64,000 nt of DNA from NCBI GenBank assembly GCA_013433145.1, contig CM024186.1:6452001-6516000 (forward strand), read 5' to 3'. Source of the stretch: Ascaris suum. Its lineage: Eukaryota; Nematoda; Chromadorea; Rhabditida; Ascarididae. This document shows, one piece after another, positions 23,582 through 34,101 of this stretch. The position numbers and the translations under genes are program-made. Position 1 is the stretch's first letter. Each line of letters starts with the position of its first letter. The notes under the pieces are model-generated. The model saw nothing but the letters and a program-made list of their open reading frames with translations, was not told the DNA's origin and made no database searches.

Positions 23582-26500
23582 GCTTAGCGTTATTCTTGGC
23601 CTTAAGTTTATGCTTATGTTTGGCCTTAGCCCAATTTTTGGCCTTAAGTTTAGTTCTAGATCTGGCCTTACGATCAGGCTTACTCTTGGCTTTAGATTTA
23701 GCCATAGGCTTATTCTTGGCCTCAGGCATAGGCCTGAATTCGGCCCTAGCCTTATTCTTGGCTTTAAAATTAAACCTATATTTCGCCTTAGCCTAATTTC
23801 CGGCCTTGGGCTTAGGCCTAAATTTGGCCTTAGCATTATTCTTGTCTTTAAGTTAAAGCCTATATTTGGCCTTAGCCTACTTCCTGGCCTTAGGTTCAGG
23901 CCTAGATTTCGCCTTAGAATCAGGATTATTGTTGGCCGTAGGCTTAGGCCTAGATTTGGCCTTAGGCTTAGGCCAAGATCTGGCCTTAGCATTATTCTTG
24001 TCTTTAAGTTAAAGCCTATATTTGGCCTTAGCCTACTTCCTGGATTTAGGCTCAGGCCTAGATTTCGCCTTAGAATCAGGATTATTGTTGGCCGTAGGCT
24101 TAGGCCTAGATTTGGCCTTAGCCTAATTGATGGCCTTAGGCTTAGGCCTAGATCTGGCCTTAGCATTATTCTTGGCCTTAAATTTAGGCGCAGATTTGGC
24201 CTTAGCATTATTCTTGGCCTTAAGTTTATGCTTATGTTCGGCCTTAGCCTAATTCTTGGCCTTAAGTTTAAGCCTAGATTTCGCCTTAGAATCAGGATTA
24301 TTGTTGGCCGTAGGCTTAGCCGAGATTTGGCCTTAGGCTTAGGCCTAGATCTGGCCTTAGCATTATTCTTGGCCTTAAGTTTATGCTTAGGCCTTAGCCT
24401 AATTCTTGGCCTTAAGTTAAGCCTAGATTTCGCCTTAGCATTATTGTTGGCCGGGCTTAGCCTAGATTTGGCCTTAGGCTTTAAGCCTTAGATTTGGCCC
24501 TTTTGGCCTTAGCATTATTCTTGGCCGCTTAGGCCTTAGCCTAATTCTTGGCCTTAAGTTTAAGCCTAGATTTCGCCTTAGAATCAGGATTATTGTTGGC
24601 CGTAGGCTTAGCCTAGATTTGGCCTTAGGCTTAGGCCTAGATCTGGCCTTAGCATTATTCTTGGCCTTAAGTTTAGGCGCAGATTTGGCCTTAGCATTAT
24701 TCTTGGCCTTAAGTTTATGCTTATGTTCGGCCTTAGCCTAATTCTTGGCCTTAAGTTTAAGCCTAGATTTCGCCTTAGAATCAGGATTATTGTTGGCCGT
24801 AGGCTTAGATTTGGCCTTAGGCTTAGGCCTAGATTTGGCCTTAGCATTATTCTTGGCCTTAGGTTTAGCCTAGATCTGGCCTTAGCATTATTCTTGGCCT
24901 TAAGTTTAAGCCTAGATTTCGCCTTAGAATCAGGATTATTGTTGGCCGTAGGCTTAGGCCGAGATTTGGCCTTAGGCTTAGGCCTAGATCTGGCCTTAGC
25001 ATTATTCTTGGCCTTAAGTTTAGGCGCAGATTTGGCCTTAGCATTATTCTTGGCCTTAAGTTTATGCTTATGTTCGGCCTTAGCCTAATTCTTGGCCTTA
25101 AGTTTAAGCCTAGATTTCGCCTTAGAATCAGGATTATTGTTGGCCGTAGGCTTAGGCCGAGATTTGGCCTTAGGCTTAGGCCTAGATTTGGCCTTAGCCT
25201 AATTGATGGCCTTATAGGCCTAGATCTGGCCTTAGCATTATTCTTGGCCTTAAGTTTAAGCCTAGATTTCGCCTTAGAATCAGGATTATTGTTGGCCGTA
25301 GGCTTAAGTGGCCTTAGGCTTAGGCCTAGATCTGGCCTTAGCATTATTCTTGGCCTTAAGTTTAAGCCTAGATTTGGCCTTAGATTCAGGAGTTTAGGCC
25401 TAGCCTTAGAGATTTTGGCCGTAGGCTTAGGCCTAGATTGGCCTTAGATTTGGCCTTAGGCTTAGGCCTAGATCTGGCCTTAGCATTATTCTTGGCCTTA
25501 AGTTTAGGCCAGATTTGGCCTTAGCATTATTCTTGGCCTTAAGTTTATGCTTATTCGGCCTTAGCCTAATTCTTGGCCTTAAGTTTAAGCCTAGATTTCG
25601 CCTTAGAATCAGGATTATTGTTGGCCGTAGGCTTAAGTTGGCCTTAGGCCCTGGCCTTAGCCTTATTCTTGGCCTTAAGTTTATGCTTATGTTCGGCCTT
25701 AGCCTACTTTGGCCTTAAGTTAAGCCTAGATTTCGCCTTAGAATCAGGATTTGGCCGTAGGCTTAAGATGGCCTTAGGCTTAGGCCTAGATCTGGCCTTA
25801 GCATTATTCTTGGCCTTAAGTTTAGGCCCAGATCTGGCCTTAGCATTATTCTTGGCCTTAAGTTTATGCTTATGTTCGGCCTTAGCCTAATTCTTGGCCT
25901 TAAGTTTAAGCCTAGATTTCGCCTTAGAATCAGGATTATTGTTGGCCGTAGGCTTAGGCCGAGATTTGGCCTTAGGCTTACGCCTAGATCTGGCCTTAGC
26001 ATTATTCTTGGCCTTAAGCTTAGGCGCAGATTTGGCCTTAGCATTATTCTTGGCCTTAAGTTTATGCTTAGATCGGCCTTAGCATTATTCTTGGCCTTAA
26101 GTTTATGCTTATTTCGGCCTTAGATTCTTGGCCGTAAGCTTAAGCCGAGATTTGGCCTTAGAGGCCTATTTGGCCTTAGCTTAATTGATGGCCTTAGGCT
26201 TAGGCCTAGATCTGGCCTTAGCATTATTCTTGGCCTTAAGTTTAGGCGCAGATCTGGCCTTAGCATTATTCTTGTCCTTAAGTTTATGCTTATGTTCGGC
26301 CTTAGCCTAATTCTTGGCCTTAAGTTTAAGCCTAGATTTCGCCTTAGAATCAGGATTACTGTTGGCCGTAGGCTTAAACCGAGATTTGGCCTTAGGCTTA
26401 GGCCTAGATCTGGCCTTAGCATTATTCTTGGCCTTAAGTTTATGCTTATGTTCGGCATTAGCCTAATTCTTGGCCTTAAGTTTAAGCCTAGATTTCGCCT

Positions 26501-27222
26501 TAGAATCAGGATTATTGTTGGCCGTAGGCTTGAGCCTAGATTTGGCCTTAGGCTTAGGCCTAGATCTGGCCTTAGCATTATTCTTGGCCTTAAGTTAAAG
26601 CCTATATTTGGCCTTAGCCTACTTCCTGGCCTTAGGCTCAGGCCTAGATTTCGCCTTAGAATCAGGATTATTGTTGGCCATAGGCTTAGGCCGAGATTTG
26701 GCCTTAGGCTTTAGATTTGGCCTTAGCCTAATTGATGGCCTTAGGATTAGGCCTAGATCTGGCCTTAGCATTATTCTTGGCCTTAAGTTTAGGCCCAGAT
26801 CTGGCCTTAGCATTATTCTTGGCCTTAAGTTTAGGCATAGATTTGGTCTTAAGCTCAGGTCTGGCCTCAGGCTTAATGTTAAATTTGGCCTTAGGATCAG
26901 TGGGTATTCTTCACCTTAGGTTTAGACCTATATTTGGCGTTGGCCCTATTCTTGGCCTTATGTTTAGGCCTCGATTTCGCCTTAATCTTGGGCTTATTTT
27001 TGGCGTTAACCTTACGCTTAGGAATGGACTTGGCGTAAAGCATAGATTTGGCTTAAGGCTTGAATTTGGCCTTAGGATCAGGCTTATTCTTGGCGCTATA
27101 TTTGGCCAGAGGCTTATCCCTGGTCGTGGGCTTGGGTCTAGATTTGGCCGTAAGCTTAGGCTTAGGGCTGGATTTGGCCTTAAGCTTAGCTCTGGTCTTA
27201 GGCTTAAGTTTACACTTGGCCT
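23582..27222 (+). repeat. interstitial telomere-like array 2 with higher-order block structure
   Basis: About 3.6 kb built almost entirely of hexamers derived from TTAGGC (TTGGCC, TTAGGC, CTAGAT, CTGGCC, TTAGCA, TTATTC, TTAAGT). Three block types recur in shuffled order: one carrying GATCTGGCCTTAGCATTATT, one carrying TTATGCTTATGTTCGGCC, and one carrying GAATCAGGATTATTGTTGG. The last recurs at least ten times, mostly at spacings near 150 or 200 bp. Edges, especially 23582-23900 and 26900-27222, are the most diverged. Arg/Leu/Pro-rich frames on both strands across the array are periodicity artefacts. Confidence 0.93.
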
Positions 27223-28879
27223 CTTCTCCATGACTTGCCACATGCTCACCTCCATTCACTAAATTGTACGGTAACTGCTTACCTCTCGACGCTGTTGAAT
27301 ACAATTGTGCTGCCACCTTTCATTTCCACCTCGAAATCAAACGAACTCGTCGATACATCCGAACGCGCGAAGTTCTGACTGCTGATCTAAAAAAAGTACT
27401 TAAATACGTTCGATTTTCGGTACCTGATGGATGTTTCGTTCTCTTATTTCAGATCATTTCTCTGATGTATTCTCATACTCTCATATGTGACGCGTAAAGC
27501 AACTAAAGTTTGAAAAACTCGATACCAGTTATTAAAATATTAGGCTCGTAATCGTTGCGACAATAAGTCTCCAATAATCATTGCAGCAAACAGTTCTCTA
27601 TTAGCTGCTGTCTGTTGTAATACGTCAAAAGTTAAAGGTCACCCAATAGAGGATTGTTAACCAACTCTAAAGATATTCGCCACTTAAATGATGGAAGAGT
27701 AGAGCACTAAGTCGCTTAAAAACATCGTCGACATCTAAACTGAAAAATAAACAATTGCCTATTAGAGCGCATTTTCTTAAAAGCTGCTAATAATTCATTC
27801 AAAACAATTGCATGGTGACGACTGAAAATTTGAATGTAGTCAGGTTTAAAATCGAATAAGCTCTGTATTTGCATCTCTAGCTCACTTATCTTCCGCTTAA
27901 CTATTTCTATCACTCTTACAGCCATTCTAATTACCTGGTCACTCATCTATGAGCTCGACAACGAACATTTCATCGGAAAATGGATTTCCTCACAAATCAA
28001 TAAGAGAAAAAGAAACGCTAAACATTAAAAACAACCTCTTCAAAACGAATATACATTGGTAGTTTATGCACGTAAATGAATCCTTTTTCGAGCGGATAAA
28101 GGAAGCACACATGCCTGCTTATGAGCACACATTACTGCCGGCGTTCCCGAGTGACTGCAAAATTATTTCATGAATCCTCAACCATCACTATAAAAATATA
28201 GTGATGGTTGAGGATTCATGAAATAATTTTGCAGTTATTCTCATTTTTTTTGATTAGGATAGCGATTCTGATCGAACACCTGTATATCAATGTTTGACCC
28301 ATAAAGTCTACCCCTCCCTTCCTACTTGAACATTGTCATTTTAAAAAACCGGAAACAAAAATGTAAACGCAAATGCTGATACTTGGAAAAATCGCGGATG
28401 AAGGAAAAAATTTTTAGTATTTATTTGTCAGATGATGAACAATAACGCTCACCTACGCGCAAATAAAAATATTGGTGTGCCATCCTTCTCCATCCTAAAC
28501 GGATAAGAAATAGAGGAAAGAAAATTTCTCCCTTGGAAGTTTAAAAAAATCGATACTGGTGAAGTGGATGGTGATATCCATCTATCCTATTGGTAAGCAT
28601 TAACGCCTGAGATTTCGCTAACCGGATATTGCAAGTTTAAAGCTTTATGAAAGTTACACGCCGCAGCTGCCAATTTCCAAACTGTGTTTTACACGCCAAC
28701 CACTATTCCTAAGCCACTTGCACCAAAAGTCGTCTCAAAATGGCTACAATGATATCAGATTATTCTGATTCAGACTCACCCCTTCCCTCAAAAATAAACG
28801 CAATATGATTATCACAATAAAATAAACGCAATCATCTTCATTTCACTACTTCCAATTAAGAGAATAAACCTAACCCAAC
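27223..28879. other. spacer between telomere-like array 2 and the SSRP1 pseudogene
   Basis: No intact gene. It has a strong hairpin at 28154-28235. A - strand open frame at 27716-27946 (ending in a Lys/Glu-rich stretch KRKISELEMQIQSLF) has no recognised family. A possible eroded SSRP1 exon near 28600 is discussed in the findings. Confidence 0.45.
28154..28235. repeat. 39-bp perfect inverted repeat with 4-base loop
   Basis: Arms at 28154-28192 and 28197-28235 are exactly complementary around AAAA. This would form an extremely stable cruciform or RNA hairpin. No terminator or coding context is visible. Confidence 0.95.
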
Positions 28880-29003
28880 AGAGCTGCCTGGCACGATGAT
28901 TTTCATATCGACCATAACTCGAAAGATCTTCGACATCACCTCGAAAACGTTACCGCTCAACTTCTTATCCAGCTTGCCCTTGTATTGCTCTTTCAACTGC
29001 TCC
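28880..29003 (-). pseudogene. SSRP1: SSRP1 pseudogene, last clear exon
   Basis: EQLKEQYKGKLDKKLSGNVF followed by EVMSKIFRVMVDMKIIVPGS matches the segment ending in the ITVPG motif. The 3' boundary (GTTGGG after 28880) is approximate. Downstream exons are missing or unrecognisable. Confidence 0.85.
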
Positions 29004-29411
29004 CTGAAGACAGATCACTTAAAACCATTGCAATCCATCACAGGTAAATAGCGCTAGAAATTCTTTCAGCTATAAATAATACGGTTCATACTGATAAGGA
29101 AAAAGATGCACATCCCAGAGGTATGAAAACAAAGTTGCGGGAGCAGGAGGAGGGAAGGGGGAGGGGGGGATCTCACCCTCCTTGAAAAATCAAAACAGCA
29201 CCAAATATACATTCTTGTCAACTGATCACTTGCAAAATTACATCTTCTTGATTTGATCCTTACCCCTTTTGCCAACAAACGAACAACCCACTAGGCAATC
29301 TCTCTAGGGGAAATACGACTGACTGTAATCCGGTAATGTAACAATCTCAGTTCGCAAACGATACATTCTCAGGCATAATAAAGTAAAAAGTAAGAAAACA
29401 AAAATAAGTAC

Positions 29412-29515
29412 TCTGCAAGTCCAAGGTCGAGCTCTACCTCCTCGTCCTTTGCGAATTCCAACACAAGGAAGCGGTATCGCATCTGCCCCTGCCGGATTGG
29501 TGGATTCAAACTGAA
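29412..29515 (-). pseudogene. SSRP1: SSRP1 pseudogene exon ([12 protein letters not shown])
   Basis: [20 protein letters not shown] continues into [14 protein letters not shown]. The frame is open and phase 2 at the donor GTACTT. Confidence 0.9.
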
Positions 29516-29675
29516 CTGAAATTTACATCAACGAATCGAATAATATCATATTTTTTCATGCAATAATCCTGCATGCCATGTAATAGGTAATAAGACAGCA
29601 CTTATAAAGTTCGCTCAAAGATTTACATATTTAGAGCTAACAGTGGCAAAACAATCTAAGTAAATGATAACGCAC

Positions 29676-29811
29676 CAAGAACTACATATGACGGCCATCG
29701 TTGTGAGGCAATAATAAAAGCCGCATGATCGTTTTGGTCGGAATTTTGTAATCGTACGTTTTTCCGTGCAATGAGAGATGATTCTGGTAGACTTTGATAT
29801 CGTAACGGCCA
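29676..29811 (-). pseudogene. SSRP1: SSRP1 pseudogene exon with internal TAG
   Basis: [20 protein letters not shown] and [20 protein letters not shown] match the conserved middle domain. TAG at 29682-29684 replaces the aromatic residue that normally precedes F(V/L)xSL. Confidence 0.9.
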
Positions 29812-30184
29812 CTGAAATATATAGAAACTTCAATAAGAGCAACTGCGCAGGCAAGTTCGACCTATTCTTTCCCTCCTCGTTTTCTCCGCTTCCCCCTCCA
29901 TTTCCAAACGATGAAAGGGTCTTTCATCCATCAAAAAATTGAAAAAAAAAACTGAACACAACGCTACTCATGCGGCTCCAAAAAAATGAATTAATATGTG
30001 AATGGCACCACTTCTATATTTGAAAAAGAAGGCACAGTCTGAACCCGAAATCTGACATAAAACGTATTTTCAATGTAATCCTACCCCCTAACAATACCAT
30101 CATCAACAACTCCGCTCAATCAAGCCAATGAGTCGAAAACACTCCAAAGAAACGAATTCCAGAAGAATGGCTAAGCAAACATAC

Positions 30185-30279
30185 CGAGATGTGGTGCAAA
30201 GGATCTGTTGAAGTGTAGCGACCAGCTGATCGGTTTCGGTTTCTATACCGGCATATTGCATCACTGCCCGTCGAAACTC
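30185..30279 (-). pseudogene. SSRP1: SSRP1 pseudogene exon (EFRRAVMQYAG...LCTTSR)
   Basis: The frame is open, phase 0 to phase 2, directly continuing DPAE from the preceding exon. It holds the segment before the RGRYDI motif. Confidence 0.88.
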
Positions 30280-30842
30280 CTGCAAAATATATTTTAAAAA
30301 AACACGTTACAATTTCTGGAAGACCTTTACTTAATATCGCATCCAAACGTAGGGGGATCATTTTGTTCGTACTGATATGAACATCGACTTGAATTTCTGA
30401 AAAACACAGCCTGCATTGAGTTCGTCCTAGACAAATCGTGGAAAAAACGAGAGAAGTCTAATACTGGTTCGTATACCCCTTCCATTTTATCTAGCAAAGG
30501 AAAATAATTACCCCAAATAGCTACGTTCACGACGACAAACGTCATAAATAAGAAAGAAATAAAATATTCAGACGGAATTTAAAAGAAACTAGCTTCCTGC
30601 TTAATTATCCACCACCTTCATAGGATTATCTCCACGCCTCCTCCGTTCCATCACTAATCTCTCCGTAGATTCATTCAAAAATCTCCATGATATTTCAACT
30701 TAAAGTAGCCCGACAATATAGGATTTAAACCTCTCACCCTCTCCAAACACCATATTTCAAAAAAACTATACTCGCAATGTGAAGAAATCCAGTAAAACTA
30801 TAAGCAAAGAAAGCGAGGTATGGGAATTTCAATGGAACAAAC

Positions 30843-31038
30843 CTCTGCAGGATCGACGTCTTCGTCAGCATCTGGATCGGTCGGTATGTGAAAACGCATC
30901 TCCACAAGAGAATGGCACAATCGTCATTCTGATGGAACTCGAGCACCGCCTCACTTTTGCCCGATGTGCAATTGCTGATGTTGCTTAGTGGAATTTCAAA
31001 ACACGGCTTCTCATCCACTTCAAACTCGAGTACTTGTC
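30843..31038 (-). pseudogene. SSRP1: SSRP1 pseudogene exon with one-base frameshift
   Basis: QVLEFEVDEKPCFEIPLSN and LEFHQNDDCAI read in one frame, then VEMRFHIPTDPDADEDV in the next. Exon length (196) is one base short of the value required by the flanking phases, so a base is missing near 30903-30911. Confidence 0.9.
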
Positions 31039-31643
31039 CTTCAATGAACAGCATATCCTCACGTAACTAATCTTCCACATATAGGCTAATTAACCGCTCT
31101 TAATATCATGGATCCATGCTCAACGCGATCACGACCAATCGGACAGCGTCCCTCAGAAAGCATCGCCATTTGCGCCAAGAGGCAATTATACCATCGCGGA
31201 AATGTTTCAGCATTTTAGAAGAAAGTATATAGCATTAACTGTATGATAGCGCAAAATATATTGCGCTCATATGAAGCAGACGCTTTGGTATCTCCGCAAA
31301 AAACGCTGTCATGAATGATCGAACATCATCCACAGAGCGCAATCTCAACACTTTTTTACCTTAGCTGCGGCGACACCTTGAAATTATGAGAACAACGGGC
31401 GAGCAATTAACTTATGACATAGCCAAGCGCAAAACAAACGCAAAAGAGAAAATACATTTGGAACAGGTAAATTGTTGCAAAAAGTATTAAAATCGCAAAC
31501 AAAATGCGTTTTTCCGCTTTATACTTGTACCTGAATCTACTTCTGCGCGAATAGGCTTTCATCTTCTTATTTGGAGAGGAAATCAAACAAAAACATTCAG
31601 AATGAAAAAAAATTTTTCTGCACCAATATTATAACACAAGTAC

Positions 31644-31748
31644 CTTTTACTTCAGCCTTTCCGTAGTTCCATCCTTTAATACTTTGATCTACTAGAACCA
31701 CATCCTTATTCCAGTTCCGATTAGCAAATGCTTTTATCTTTTCATATC
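31644..31748 (-). pseudogene. SSRP1: SSRP1 pseudogene exon (YEKIKAF...GWNYGKAEVK)
   Basis: The frame is open with flanking TTTGCAG and GTACTT sites. It covers the end of the first PH-like region and the linker containing SIKGWNYG. Confidence 0.88.
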
Positions 31749-32833
31749 CTGCAAACAGTGATTTTCAAATTAAGATGACAAATTAGGCAAAAACGCTGCT
31801 CTCTTTGTTTGGTTCGGATATTCAGGAGTAAACATGGTCATACGTGACTGGAATCATCTCGTTTCACTGGAATCTTTCCCACAGATCTTTCTCATTGCAT
31901 ACCCGATTTTATGCTGCAGTTGCCATTACAGCACTGAATCGAGCCGCAATTTGCATCTATCATTATCCAATTCAAAGGAGTTCATTTACGAAATCCATAG
32001 ATCACTATGAAGAAAGCATACGACTCAGAGCCTTCTAATGCTTTCTAATAAATCCAAGCAACTCCCACATGCCGTTCTATGCCTCAACTGCATCACTTAA
32101 ATATCAGTTCGCATGACATTTCGACCGCCAACTCTGCCGCGACGATGATCGCATACACTCGTAAACTGACGCCTAATGCACAATGCGCCTCTCAGAAGGC
32201 AACTTAAATCTTACAAGAGGGAAAACTGTGCAATCGGAGCGATGGCGAGACATCCGAAAAATCTTTCGATCTTCCAGCTGTTCTCCTTTCGCCGCTTGTT
32301 TAACCCACTTCCAGCGTCTTTAATTCATCATATCCAAGAACCATTTCTTTCCCCACACCAACTGTTTTCAACCACACATCCGTACTGAACTATTAGAGTT
32401 GACTTCAGAACATTGCAAGAATTTTCAAGCACAGATCTGAATTATCGCTGTTAAATTCATTAAGCCCAAATAAGAAACCCAAAAAATGTCACTACTACTC
32501 TGCTTTGACTACCACTTCGTCAACGAACAAAGAGACCTCTTAATCAATGACCTGGAGACAAGCAAATACAATTTTGTCTGCACCGTGATCTGAATACCTG
32601 AACTACCGAGAGGTGAACCACGAGAAGATGAATTAAATGTGCTGTGAACAGCTGAAGAAATGGAAGTAGCCGAGTTTAGTTTAGTCCCCATTATGAAGGC
32701 AAATTCGGTGAAAGATAAATAATGAAAAGTCGGTCATGAAAGTGACCACCTAATGAACTTAATAGCGCATATATCTTTCATTTGCGTAATCATTCCGAAT
32801 GTGGTATCCACATTGCAAAGTTCCATTTGAAAC

Positions 32834-32984
32834 CTCTTATCTTTTCCGAAAAGCCACCGAATCATAGACTGATTCCACTGGTTAGCGAAAACTTCAGGCC
32901 TGGCTTGTTGGCAAGACGCATCCACGAGATTTTCTCAATTTCCGATGTACTATGCTGATCTGCCAACTTGATTCGTCCACTGTT
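32834..32984 (-). pseudogene. SSRP1: SSRP1 pseudogene exon with internal TGA
   Basis: It encodes EIEKISWMRLANKPGLKF and FGGFSEK of the N-terminal PH-like domain. An in-frame TGA at 32862-32864 sits where a basic residue, often Arg, is expected before FGGF; a CGA to TGA transition explains it. Confidence 0.85.
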
Positions 32985-34032
32985 CTGCAATCAATGTTAG
33001 CCCATTTCACTTCAAATCCTTATTCCGGTTTATAAAAACAAATTAGTTATGAAGTATAACCAACTTCAAGGTCACAAAGATGGCCACGAAATTAAAACTT
33101 TTACGCCAAACGTGGCATAAAATTATTTAGGGTCAGTCTGTTAGAGTTTAAATGTTGCCTTAGTTCACTGGGATACTAGCCCCTCAGAAATTTCTTCCAT
33201 TTTGATTCGACGGGCACATATGCCTTAAAGACAGCACAATAGGAAGTATGTAAAGGGGAAGTGTACTGCCAAAGGAACGACGAACATATATCAGCAATTT
33301 TTTGATCACTGAATTACGCATAAAATACTTTGCACCTTACGCAAAATTCAGTGGCAAAAATTTCTTATCAAAAGGCCCCATTCAGTTTTCGGTCATTGTT
33401 CCTTTGCTACGCACAGCAAACGGTCGCTCGCCTCGGTGGCCCCTCCAGTACCTGCCAGCAAAACATGCAGTCGAGGAAAAAAAACGTCAACATATTTTAA
33501 GCTTTATCCTACTGCAACGCACTTGTCCACTTCGATCAACGGTCCCTATCTAAACCTAAGCTGTGGAATAAGAAAAAAAGTAATTCACTTCAACTCATCA
33601 TCTTCCAGCTATTATAAAATAAATACGATTAGTCCTTATAAGAACCACGAACACTCCGAATACAACAGTTTTCAGAAATGTACCGGGGAGAACAACTGAA
33701 GAACATCTCGAAGTACTGATAACTTTAAGGGGAAGAAAGGGAGGATAAAGCATGATGGATAGTGGCATACAAAAAGAATGATGTAATCCGTAGACTTGAT
33801 ACACGTCGCCGGGGAATAGCATTGAAACTGTTATTGAACCGTTAAAACATGCTTTGCAAACATCTACGATTTTGTGTTTAATTTTTATTCGCTAATAAAT
33901 TTACGATAAAGCCCGATCACACTTAGGTCATATCCTCATATTTTTTGAATAATATGCAGATATAGCTCGTGCTTTTTGTACGATGCAATAGTGCGATAAA
34001 AGTGGGGCTAATAAAAATTCACCGAAACTGAC

Positions 34033-34089
34033 CAGAAATCCCATATCCTCGTGCACCACATCGCTGTACTCAAGAAAGGCGTCGACCAT
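34033..34089 (-). pseudogene. SSRP1: SSRP1 pseudogene, first coding exon
   Basis: MVDAFLEYSDVVHEDMGFL aligns by eye with the N-terminus of SSRP1 proteins (human LEFNDVYQEVKGSM). It ends in phase 0 at GTCAGT. This exon itself shows no lesion. Confidence 0.65.
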
Positions 34090-34101
34090 CGTTGCCTGCA
34101 C
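34090..34101 (-). promoter_or_regulatory. presumed trans-splice acceptor of the SSRP1 pseudogene
   Basis: On the - strand a CTGTGCAG acceptor ends 6 bases before the ATG at 34089. No upstream exon is visible, so spliced-leader addition in the ancestral gene is likely. Confidence 0.4.

Larger units (their letters stand above)
28880..34095 (-). pseudogene. SSRP1: SSRP1 / HMG-4-like FACT subunit, intron-retaining truncated pseudogene
   Basis: The parent protein is a FACT histone-chaperone subunit acting on nucleosomes in the nucleus. Exons in transcript order: 34095-34033, 32984-32834, 31748-31644, 31038-30843, 30279-30185, 29811-29676, 29515-29412, 29003-28880. Diagnostic pieces: LEYSDVVHEDMGFL (start), [110 protein letters not shown]. 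Splice phases agree throughout except where a base is missing. Lesions: TGA replacing Arg at 32862-32864, a one-base deletion at about 30903-30911, and TAG replacing Tyr at 29682-29684. An exon between 34033 and 32984, the rest of the middle domain and the HMG box were not found. Retained introns argue against retroposition. Sequencing error could explain one lesion, hardly all. Confidence 0.88.

Noticed and set aside
23538..24491. 317-codon Arg/Leu/Phe-rich frame
   Set aside because: Same hexamer-periodicity artefact in array 2.
30327..30545. Open frame and possible exon with VDVHISTNKMIPLRLDAIL
   Set aside because: It falls inside an SSRP1 intron whose flanking exons join directly in phase, so it is not part of that gene; no family was recognised.
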